From Sedimentibacter sp. (GTDB lineage: Bacteria > Bacillota > Clostridia > Tissierellales > Sedimentibacteraceae): a stretch of 15,136 bases of DNA. The stretch covers positions 1 to 15,136 of the forward strand of contig JAQSYS010000050.1 in NCBI GenBank assembly GCA_029256005.1, read 5' to 3'. Below, piece after piece: positions 5,852 to 12,036 of this stretch (the stretch's first letter is position 1; each line of letters starts with the position of its first letter). The notes beneath the pieces were generated by a model, which was not told the origin of the DNA, did not search any database, and saw nothing but the letters and a program-made list of their open reading frames with translations. A program made the position numbers and the translations under genes.

Positions 5852-8197
5852 ATGGATACCATAAAGCTTTCTGTTCGAGAACTAGTAGAATTTATATATA
5901 AAAGCGGAGACATTAATGTTAAAGCAATGAGTACAGATAGAGCTTTAGAAGGAATCAAAGCTCATAAGATTCTGCAGTCTCAAATGGGAGAAGATTATAA
6001 AAAGGAATTCTTCCTAAAAAAAGAATTTGAGCTTAACAACATATTATTCATCATAGAAGGCAGAGCAGATGGGATAATTATTGAACACGAGAAAGTTACA
6101 ATAGATGAAATTAAATCTACGTATACAAATTTGGATTTAATAAATGAAAATTACAATACTGCACATATGGCTCAAGCAAAATGTTATGCTTATATTTACG
6201 GAATTGACAACAATCTTGACGAATTAAATGTGCAGCTTAGATATTATAATATAGATTCTGGTAAAACTAAATTATTATCATATAAATACACAATAGATGA
6301 ACTAAGATTATTTTTCTATGATCTTTTAAATATGTATATAGACTGGGCAGAAACTATTATTAATCTTCGGAAAGAAAGAGAAAAGACAGTGAATAGTTTG
6401 GAATTCCCATTCAATGAATACAGACAAGGGCAGAGAAATTTTTCAGTTGCAGTTTTCCAGTCCATAAAGGAAGGGAAAAAACTATTTGCACAGGCACCTA
6501 CCGGTGTAGGTAAGACTATATCAGTTTTGTTTCCAGCAATAAAGATATTGAACTTAAAAAACAATACAAAAATCTATTATCTCACAGCTAAATCATCTAC
6601 AAAATCCATTGCATTTGATACAATTAAATTAATGTCAGATAAAGGCTTGAAATTAAGGACAACTGTTATAACTGCAAAAGATAAGATTTGTTTTATGGAT
6701 GAAAAAAAATGCGATCCGGAGTATTGTCCATATGCAAGAGGGTACTATGACAAACTGAATGTTCCATTAAAGAAATCAATTAAGAATGATTGCTTATATG
6801 ATAGGGATTATATAGAGAACATAGGCAAAGAATATGAAATATGCCCTTTTGAATTCGGCCTAGACTTAGCATATATGTCAGATGTAGTTATTTGCGATTA
6901 TAATTATTATTTTGATCCAAGAGTAGCACTTCAAAGAGACGATGTATTTAAAAATAATAATGATATACTTCTCGTAGATGAAGCTCATAATTTAGAAGAC
7001 AGAACCAGAAGCATGTATTCTCCTGAGCTGATAAAGGAAGAATACTATGATGTTTATAAGCTTATGAAAAAAATAAATAAGAAAATAAGCAGCAGTCTGT
7101 CAATTGTTAATAAGAAGTTTATCGAAGTTAGAAAAAGCGCTGATGAACCTTTTATTTTAGAGGATGAACCTTCTGAATTAATAAATTCAATAAGAAAATT
7201 TGCTGTACTGGCTGAAGAATACATAAATGACAAAAAGAATGAAAATGTACCTGATGAGCTTGTTGACATGTATTTTAAGAGTACATTTTTTATTAAAATT
7301 TCAGAAATAGCAGATGATTCATTTTGCTATTATGCTGAGTCAACAAAAAATAAAACAATGGTTAAATTATTTTTAATTGATCCTTCAACTATATTAAAAG
7401 AAATTTTAAAAAAAGCATGGTCTTCTGTATTTTTTTCCGCGACGCTGACTCCTTTGAAATATTTTAGATACATTCTGGGAGGTGCGGACGAGGATTATAT
7501 ATTAAAAATAAAATCTCCATTTGAAGAAAATAATTTGAAGCTTATGATTACAGAGGACCTATCCATGAAATATGCTGTTCGTAACGAAAATATAGAAGCA
7601 GCCTGCAGATATATAAATGAAGTAATCACTGAAAAGGAAGGAAACTACATGGTTTTTTATCCTTCATACAGTTTCATGGAAAAAACCTTTGAAACATACA
7701 AACAGCTTTATGATTCATCAAATATAATTATTCAAGTTCAAGGAATAAATGAGGAAGAACAGACTTTAATTACTGATAGATTTAAGAATGAGAATGGTGT
7801 GGTACTTTTTACAGTCGTAGGAGGCATCTTTTCAGAAGGAATAGATTTACCCCTTGAAAAATTAATAGGTGCAGTTATAATAGGAACTGGAATACCACAG
7901 ATTTCCTTTGAAAGAAATATTATTAAAAACTTTTTTGATAATAAATTTAATTCAGGATATGATTTTGCATATAAATACCCCGGATTCAACAAGATACTGC
8001 AGTCTGCCGGAAGAGTTATTAGAACTGAAAATGACAAGGGAGTTGTCTTGCTAGTTGATTCAAGGTTGTGCCAAGCGACATATTTGAAGCTTTTTCCTGA
8101 GCACTGGAATCATTATGTTAAAATAAAAAATCTAAATGAAATAAAAAAGCAAATAAGTAAGTTCTGGAGGGGAGCAAATGATGAACATATTATCTAA
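5852..8197 (+). CDS. PD-(D/E)XK nuclease fused to XPD/DinG-type iron-sulfur helicase
   Basis: This 781-residue two-domain protein probably acts in DNA repair. The N-terminal part (about 1-175) has RecB/Cas4-like nuclease signs: His38, Asp73 in EGRADG, Glu86-x-Lys88 in IDEIKST, and Gln108 and Tyr112 in AQAKCY. From about 185 a superfamily 2 helicase follows, with Walker A APTGVGKT (215-222) and a DEAH box at 376-379. Between these lie four cysteines (Cys280, Cys287, Cys292, Cys331) placed like the XPD/DinG 4Fe-4S ligands. Motif VI is QSAGRVIR (717-724). The nuclease part lacks a cysteine cluster, unlike Cas4. Such fusions occur in Clostridia; the substrate is not known to me. AAGGAG (5841-5846) sets the start. 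Its last 20 bp overlap the next gene. Confidence 0.88.
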   Translation: MDTIKLSVRELVEFIYKSGDINVKAMSTDRALEGIKAHKILQSQMGEDYKKEFFLKKEFELNNILFIIEGRADGIIIEHEKVTIDEIKSTYTNLDLINENYNTAHMAQAKCYAYIYGIDNNLDELNVQLRYYNIDSGKTKLLSYKYTIDELRLFFYDLLNMYIDWAETIINLRKEREKTVNSLEFPFNEYRQGQRNFSVAVFQSIKEGKKLFAQAPTGVGKTISVLFPAIKILNLKNNTKIYYLTAKSSTKSIAFDTIKLMSDKGLKLRTTVITAKDKICFMDEKKCDPEYCPYARGYYDKLNVPLKKSIKNDCLYDRDYIENIGKEYEICPFEFGLDLAYMSDVVICDYNYYFDPRVALQRDDVFKNNNDILLVDEAHNLEDRTRSMYSPELIKEEYYDVYKLMKKINKKISSSLSIVNKKFIEVRKSADEPFILEDEPSELINSIRKFAVLAEEYINDKKNENVPDELVDMYFKSTFFIKISEIADDSFCYYAESTKNKTMVKLFLIDPSTILKEILKKAWSSVFFSATLTPLKYFRYILGGADEDYILKIKSPFEENNLKLMITEDLSMKYAVRNENIEAACRYINEVITEKEGNYMVFYPSYSFMEKTFETYKQLYDSSNIIIQVQGINEEEQTLITDRFKNENGVVLFTVVGGIFSEGIDLPLEKLIGAVIIGTGIPQISFERNIIKNFFDNKFNSGYDFAYKYPGFNKILQSAGRVIRTENDKGVVLLVDSRLCQATYLKLFPEHWNHYVKIKNLNEIKKQISKFWRGANDEHII
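8166..8174 (+). promoter_or_regulatory. Shine-Dalgarno site of the class IV enzyme, inside the helicase gene
   Basis: GGAGGGGAG lies inside the last codons of the helicase gene, and its GGAGG core ends seven bases before the ATG at 8178. A second ATG follows at 8181, so the exact first residue may differ by one. The overlap implies translational coupling. Confidence 0.75.
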
Positions 8198-8990
8198 AAA
8201 AAATGTTAATAACGGCCAATTAATTTCTAAGGATAAATTAGAAATGCTGTTAGCAGAAGATAATGCAAAAATATATGAAGTAATAAGAGTTATAAATAAA
8301 AAGCCTGTTTTTCTCAAGGAACATTTCGATCGTATGAAAGAAAGCATACAATTAAGTGATGTCAAAGGTAATATTAATTTTAATGATTATAAAAATTCAG
8401 TTGAGCTGTTAATAAATGAAAATGAATTTGAAAACTGCAATATACGAGTATCATATTATTATAACAATGTTGAAATTGTGTTGTTTTACTTTATTGAGAG
8501 CTTTTACCCTTCAGTAGAACAGTTTAAATCTGGGGTGCATACAGTTTCAGCAAGAATTCAAAGAAATAATCCAAATGTAAAAGCATTTCAAAAGGACTTT
8601 AAGGAAAGAGTACAGAAGATTATAGAGGATAACAAAGCATATGAAGCAATACTTATTAATGAAGACGATACTATAAGTGAAGGAAGCAAATCTAATATAT
8701 TTTTTGTTAAAAATGACAAACTTGTTACTTCGCCTGATTCCGCAGTGCTTTTAGGTGTAACAAGAAACAAAGTAATTGAAATATGTGAAGATAATAGAAT
8801 TGAAGTGGAAAAGAGAATTGTTAGGTTTGAGGAATTAGATAGTTTTGATGGAGCATTTATTACTGGGACTTCAAATGATGTGTTGCCTATAAGAACGATA
8901 GATGAGAGGGTTTATAATTCATCTGAAAATGAAGTTGTAAAGAAGGCGTATGAGTTGTATATGAATGAAGTTAGGAAAGAGATAATATAA
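8178..8990 (+). CDS. Class IV (fold-type IV) PLP-dependent aminotransferase or lyase
   Basis: The 270-residue protein belongs to the group of branched-chain aminotransferases, D-amino acid aminotransferases and aminodeoxychorismate lyase (PabC). Visible landmarks are HFDRMKES (49-56), the probable PLP lysine Lys135 in NPNVKAF, and Glu168 in ISEGSKSNIF. LLGVTR (191-196) and ITGTSNDVLPI (228-238) would bind the PLP phosphate and the substrate. The usual early DRGxxxGDGxFE motif is not seen; the matching stretch reads LAEDNAKIYEVIR. The short length favours a lyase or D-amino-acid-type enzyme over a full BCAT, but substrate cannot be assigned. The 20-bp overlap with the helicase gene suggests co-expression without proving a functional link. 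Confidence 0.8.
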   Translation: MMNILSKKNVNNGQLISKDKLEMLLAEDNAKIYEVIRVINKKPVFLKEHFDRMKESIQLSDVKGNINFNDYKNSVELLINENEFENCNIRVSYYYNNVEIVLFYFIESFYPSVEQFKSGVHTVSARIQRNNPNVKAFQKDFKERVQKIIEDNKAYEAILINEDDTISEGSKSNIFFVKNDKLVTSPDSAVLLGVTRNKVIEICEDNRIEVEKRIVRFEELDSFDGAFITGTSNDVLPIRTIDERVYNSSENEVVKKAYELYMNEVRKEII

Positions 8991-9046
8991 CTTTATTTGG
9001 ATATTAATCAATGAATTTTAACAATTTTAAAAAAATTGAACAATAC

Positions 9047-9072
9047 AAATATGCGGCTTAAGCCGCATATTT
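9047..9072 (+). terminator. 26-bp perfect palindrome, probable terminator of the upstream operon
   Basis: The two 13-base halves of 9047-9072 are exact reverse complements. The core is ATATGCGGC, TTAA, GCCGCATAT, with flanking A-T pairs. As RNA it forms a strong GC-centred hairpin. The downstream tail (ATATTTAGGG) is only modestly T-rich, so termination may be partial. It lies 57 bp after the aminotransferase stop. Its right arm can also pair with ATGCGG at 9174-9179. Confidence 0.6.
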
Positions 9073-9082
9073 AGGGCTAAAA

Positions 9083-9112
9083 CACAAAAATGGCCTGGTG
9101 GCCATTGTTGTG
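9083..9112 (+). other. Second hairpin in the leader before the cysteine desulfurase
   Basis: CACAAAAATGGCC (9083-9095) pairs with GGCCATTGTTGTG (9100-9112) with a single A-G mismatch and a TGGT loop. It follows the palindrome by ten bases and has no T-run after it, so it looks like an RNA structural element and not a terminator. I do not recognise a known riboswitch. Confidence 0.5.
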
Positions 9113-9132
9113 AAGCATTAATATGCATAAAA

Positions 9133-9174
9133 GGGGTATTGGGAATATATTTTGGTTATCGGGGGGGATAACCA
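9133..9174 (+). other. G-rich leader segment with a poly-G-loop hairpin
   Basis: G-runs occur at 9133-9136, 9141-9143 and 9161-9167, with a GG at 9154-9155; this stands out in such AT-rich DNA. TGGTTATC (9153-9160) pairs with GATAACCA (9167-9174), leaving six G in the loop. The segment lies 41 bp before the cysteine desulfurase start codon. It could be a regulatory RNA structure; no known class is recognised. Confidence 0.4.
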
Positions 9175-9204
9175 TGCGGTTATAAACAGTAAAATTTATT
9201 ATAA

Positions 9205-9209
9205 AGAGG
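9205..9209 (+). promoter_or_regulatory. Shine-Dalgarno site deciding the cysteine desulfurase start
   Basis: AGAGG lies five bases before the ATG at 9215. That ATG begins MEVYLDNSATT, the normal N-terminus of IscS/NifS proteins. The in-frame upstream TTG at 9152 has no comparable site. Confidence 0.7.
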
Positions 9210-9214
9210 TAGTT

Positions 9215-10360
9215 ATGGAAGTTTATTTAGATAATAGCGCAACAACAAAAGTTAGGTCTGAGGTGTTAAAGCAAATCGTTGATGTTAATGAAAATTATTA
9301 CGGCAATCCTTCTTCTCTTCACAGAATGGGTCTTCAAATAGAAAATAAGATTCAGGCAGCTAGGAAGTCCGCCGCAAAAGTAATAAATGCAAAAACAGAA
9401 GAAATGTATTTCACAGGAGGTGGAACCGAAAGTAACAACATAGCAATATTCGGCCATTTAAATAATATAGATGCAAAGAATAACATAATCACAACTAAAA
9501 TTGAGCATCCTTCTGTTAATAATGTTTTTAATAATTTTAAGGATAAATTGGAAGTGAGATTCGTAAAGTCTGACAATATGGGAAGAGTTGATTTAGAGGA
9601 TTTGGCTGAATTAATTGATGAAAACACACTTTTGATATCCATAATGCATGTAAATAATGAAATAGGAATAGTTCAAGATTTAGATAAAATAACAAAGTTA
9701 GTTAAAGATAAAAATAAAAGTATCAAAATTCATGTAGATGCTGTACAATCTTATGGTAAAATAAAAATAGATGTCTTAAAATTGAATGTTGATACTTTGG
9801 CATTCAGCAGTCACAAGATTCATGGGCCTAAAGGCGTCGGAGGATTGTATATTCGTTCAGGTTTAAACTTAAAATCTATGATATTTGGCGGAGGGCAGGA
9901 AAAATCAATAAGACCAGGTACAGAAAATACTCCTGGAATTGTTGGATTTGGAGAAGCTTGTGACCTTGTTTACAGTGATTTTAAACAAGAAAATCAAAAA
10001 TTAAGAGAGCTTAAAAATCTTTATGCCAAGAGATTGACTGAAGAAATAGACGGAATTAAAATTAACAGCTCTTTGGATGAAGATGGCGCACCTCATATTT
10101 TAAATGTCTCATTTAAAAAAGTTCGTGGAGAAGTTCTTGTGCATTATTTAGAACAAAAGGGTATTTATGTTTCCACAGGATCTGCATGCTCGTCTAAGGC
10201 AAGAAATAATCGAATATTGGATGCAATTAATTTAGACAGTGATTTTGTTGATGGAACAATTCGCATCAGTCTTGGATTCTTTAATTCAATAGAGGAAGTA
10301 GATTATGTTGTTGAAAATATTAAATTATCTGTTAACGACATCAGAAAAATTATGAAATAA
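9215..10360 (+). CDS. Cysteine desulfurase (IscS/NifS family)
   Basis: This PLP enzyme converts L-cysteine to alanine and passes persulfide sulfur to acceptors. It is 381 residues from the ATG at 9215. Class V aminotransferase marks are present: YLDNSATT near the start, the cofactor-stacking His98 in IEHPSV, Asp175 in HVDAVQS, and the PLP lysine Lys201 in SSHKIHGPKG. The catalytic Cys325 sits in STGSACSS, as in IscS-type (group I) enzymes. The next gene, 46 bp on, is thiI, which needs such a sulfur donor for 4-thiouridine. No iscU, iscA or regulator adjoins it, so a tRNA-thiolation role is more likely than Fe-S assembly, though both are possible. A 21-residue upstream extension from a TTG was judged untranslated. 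Confidence 0.93.
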   Translation: MEVYLDNSATTKVRSEVLKQIVDVNENYYGNPSSLHRMGLQIENKIQAARKSAAKVINAKTEEMYFTGGGTESNNIAIFGHLNNIDAKNNIITTKIEHPSVNNVFNNFKDKLEVRFVKSDNMGRVDLEDLAELIDENTLLISIMHVNNEIGIVQDLDKITKLVKDKNKSIKIHVDAVQSYGKIKIDVLKLNVDTLAFSSHKIHGPKGVGGLYIRSGLNLKSMIFGGGQEKSIRPGTENTPGIVGFGEACDLVYSDFKQENQKLRELKNLYAKRLTEEIDGIKINSSLDEDGAPHILNVSFKKVRGEVLVHYLEQKGIYVSTGSACSSKARNNRILDAINLDSDFVDGTIRISLGFFNSIEEVDYVVENIKLSVNDIRKIMK

Positions 10361-10395
10361 GTTTGAAAAAATTCATCAATAAATTTTGTTATACG

Positions 10396-10400
10396 AAAGG
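10396..10400 (+). promoter_or_regulatory. Shine-Dalgarno site deciding the thiI start
   Basis: AAAGG lies six bases before the ATG at 10407, which begins MYNIVSASFGEIFLKG, the usual ThiI N-terminus. The longer frame from TTG 10386 would read through this site and adds seven residues with no family likeness. Confidence 0.65.
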
Positions 10401-10406
10401 ATTATT

Positions 10407-11567
10407 ATGTACAATATAGTATCTGCAAGCTTTGGAGAAATATTTTTAAAGGGAAAAAACAGAGGTAATTTTGAGCATCAATTGGTTGAACAAATAAAAT
10501 TTGCATTAAAGGAATTTAAGGGTATAACCATATATAAGGATTTAGGTAAGGTATTCATAGAAACTACCAATATAGATGATATGGATGGAATCATTCAAAA
10601 AACTAGAAAAATTTTTGGAATTGTAAGCATAAGCCCTTCAATAAAGGTTGAAAAGGACCCGGAAAAAATTTATGAAAAAGCAGTTGAGTTGTTTGGTTAT
10701 TTAAAGGAAAATCAAAATATAAAGACATTTAAAGTGAACACTAAGAGGGGCGACAAGAATTTTCCTATTAAATCCATGGATTTCAGTGCTGAGGCTGGAG
10801 GCAAAATTTTAGCAGCATTCAATGATGTAAGCGTTGATGTTCATAATCCTGATGCTGAAATATTAATTGACATAAAAAAAAGTTGCTATATATCCTCAGA
10901 AAAAATAAAAACAGTTGGAGGGATGCCTGTTGGCTCCTGCGGAAAAGCACTTCTATTATTATCAGGAGGAATTGACAGCCCTGTGGCAGGTTACATGATT
11001 GCAAAAAGAGGGGTTGCTGTAAATGCAATTTATTTTCACACATATCCTTTTACCTCTGAAAGAGCTAATGAAAAGGTAAAACAATTGAAGGAAAGACTGG
11101 AAGAATATTGCGGAAAAATAAAGTTATTCTCAATAAACATTTTAGAGATCCATAAGGCGATTAAGGAATTTTGCAGGGAAGATGAAACAACAATACTTGC
11201 GAGAAGATTTATGATGCGAATAGCAGAAAGAATTGCAAGAGAAAACAGTATGGAAATGCTCATAACAGGTGAAAGTCTTGGACAGGTTGCAAGTCAAACA
11301 ATGAAATCAATGATAGTTATTGAAAATGCAATTGATATGCCTATTTTAAAGCCATTGATAGGAATGGACAAGACAGAAATTATTGAAAGAGCAAGAGAAA
11401 TCGGAACTTACGAAACATCTATACTACCATATGATGATTGCTGTTCAGTTTTTGCTCCATCTCATCCGGTAATTAACCCTAAAATGGATAACATAATTAA
11501 GTCAGAGAGCAAATTAAATGTAGATGAATTAATAGAAAAATGTATTTCTACTATTGAGATTCTTTAA
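10407..11567 (+). CDS. thiI: tRNA 4-thiouridine synthase ThiI
   Basis: ThiI adenylates uridine 8 of tRNA and inserts sulfur from a cysteine desulfurase; in some bacteria it also serves thiamine thiazole synthesis. The 386-residue protein has the N-terminal ferredoxin-like region (SASFGEIFLKGKNRGNFE), a THUMP domain (about 60-165) and the PP-loop ATP-pyrophosphatase motif SGGIDS (186-191). There is no C-terminal rhodanese domain, as in Bacillus-type ThiI. A CC pair (Cys345, Cys346) in PYDDCCSVFAP lies about where the essential cysteine of longer ThiI proteins is found; that equivalence is inference. Its place straight after the cysteine desulfurase supports a shared sulfur relay. Confidence 0.95.
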   Translation: MYNIVSASFGEIFLKGKNRGNFEHQLVEQIKFALKEFKGITIYKDLGKVFIETTNIDDMDGIIQKTRKIFGIVSISPSIKVEKDPEKIYEKAVELFGYLKENQNIKTFKVNTKRGDKNFPIKSMDFSAEAGGKILAAFNDVSVDVHNPDAEILIDIKKSCYISSEKIKTVGGMPVGSCGKALLLLSGGIDSPVAGYMIAKRGVAVNAIYFHTYPFTSERANEKVKQLKERLEEYCGKIKLFSINILEIHKAIKEFCREDETTILARRFMMRIAERIARENSMEMLITGESLGQVASQTMKSMIVIENAIDMPILKPLIGMDKTEIIERAREIGTYETSILPYDDCCSVFAPSHPVINPKMDNIIKSESKLNVDELIEKCISTIEIL

Positions 11568-11621
11568 AAAATATATCTTTTATATATTAATCACAAAATT
11601 ATTTCACAGTCATATATTGAG

Positions 11622-11661
11622 TTATAACAAGGAGCTAAAAACATATTAAGTCTTGTTATAA
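11622..11661 (+). promoter_or_regulatory. Inverted repeat before the small membrane protein gene
   Basis: TTATAACAAG (11622-11631) and CTTGTTATAA (11652-11661) are exact reverse complements 20 bp apart, just before the Shine-Dalgarno site. The right arm overlaps TGTTATAAT (11654-11662), an extended -10-like motif, but that would start transcription within the ribosome site, and its -35 is poor. An operator or RNA hairpin is possible. No T-run follows, so it is not a terminator. Confidence 0.4.
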
Positions 11662-11679
11662 TAAAGAGAGGTGAAATAT

Positions 11680-11835
11680 ATGTCAGATGAAGTAAGAGCA
11701 ACAAACTTTGGATGTTGTGACCGCGTTGGTGGAATAGGCGGAGATAATGATTGGCTAGAATGGATAATAATTATAGGTGTTATATTCTTCTTACTGTGCG
11801 GCAATAATTTGTTTGGAAGAGGTTGCTGCAGATAA
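11680..11835 (+). CDS. Small Gly/Cys-rich single-pass membrane protein, 51 residues
   Basis: An ATG at 11680 with GAGAGGTG (11666-11673) upstream opens a 51-codon frame to the TAA at 11833. It has a soluble N-terminal part with Cys12-Cys13 and GGIGGDN, then one hydrophobic segment (about 27-40, WIIIIGVIFFLLC). The short tail is GNNLFGRGCCR with Cys49-Cys50. The layout resembles tiny proteins of sporulating Firmicutes (YjcZ-like and related), where a hydrophobic stretch is followed by a Gly/Cys-rich end. That likeness is in composition only, and I cannot assign a function. A strong terminator 12 bp downstream and the good ribosome site support a real, separately transcribed gene. Confidence 0.72.
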   Translation: MSDEVRATNFGCCDRVGGIGGDNDWLEWIIIIGVIFFLLCGNNLFGRGCCR

Positions 11836-11847
11836 ATTGTACTTAAC

Positions 11848-11887
11848 AAAAGGTCATATACAAGAAATTGTATATGACCTTTTTATT
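11848..11887 (+). terminator. Strong intrinsic terminator after the small membrane protein gene
   Basis: A perfect 16-bp stem (arms 11848-11863 and 11868-11883) carries a GAAA tetraloop. It runs straight into a T-rich tail (TTTTTATTTT from 11880). This is one of the most stable hairpins in the window and separates the small gene from the phosphoglycerate dehydrogenase operon. Confidence 0.9.
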
Positions 11888-11973
11888 TTCGAAAAATTCT
11901 TTTAAGAAGTGAATCTTTCGTGTTTAATATGTATAAAAATATCATATTATTATATTTTTAATCAATATTCTTC

Positions 11974-12002
11974 TTGATTTAATTTTGCTTGGGCTGTATA
12001 CT
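11974..12002 (+). promoter_or_regulatory. Sigma-A promoter for the phosphoglycerate dehydrogenase-rnhA unit
   Basis: TTGATT (11974-11979) and TATACT (11997-12002) are separated by the optimal 17 bp. They match the TTGACA/TATAAT consensus at four and five of six bases. Transcription would start near 12009, leaving a leader of about 28 nt with the AGGAGG site at 12022-12027. A terminator lies just upstream, so a fresh promoter is expected here. Confidence 0.7.
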
Positions 12003-12036
12003 AAGACTCATAATTTTAAATAGGAGGACAAACTAA

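Noticed and set aside
9152..9214. TTG start giving a longer cysteine desulfurase
   Set aside because: The canonical MEVYLDNSATT start at 9215 has its own ribosome site; the extension has no family likeness. It is kept only as part of the slippage idea.
10386..10406. TTG start giving a longer ThiI
   Set aside because: It would translate the thiI ribosome site itself, and the seven extra residues are not family-like.
11569..11588. AATATAT/ATATATT hairpin after thiI as a terminator
   Set aside because: Seven A-T pairs only, with no T-run after it; too weak to call.
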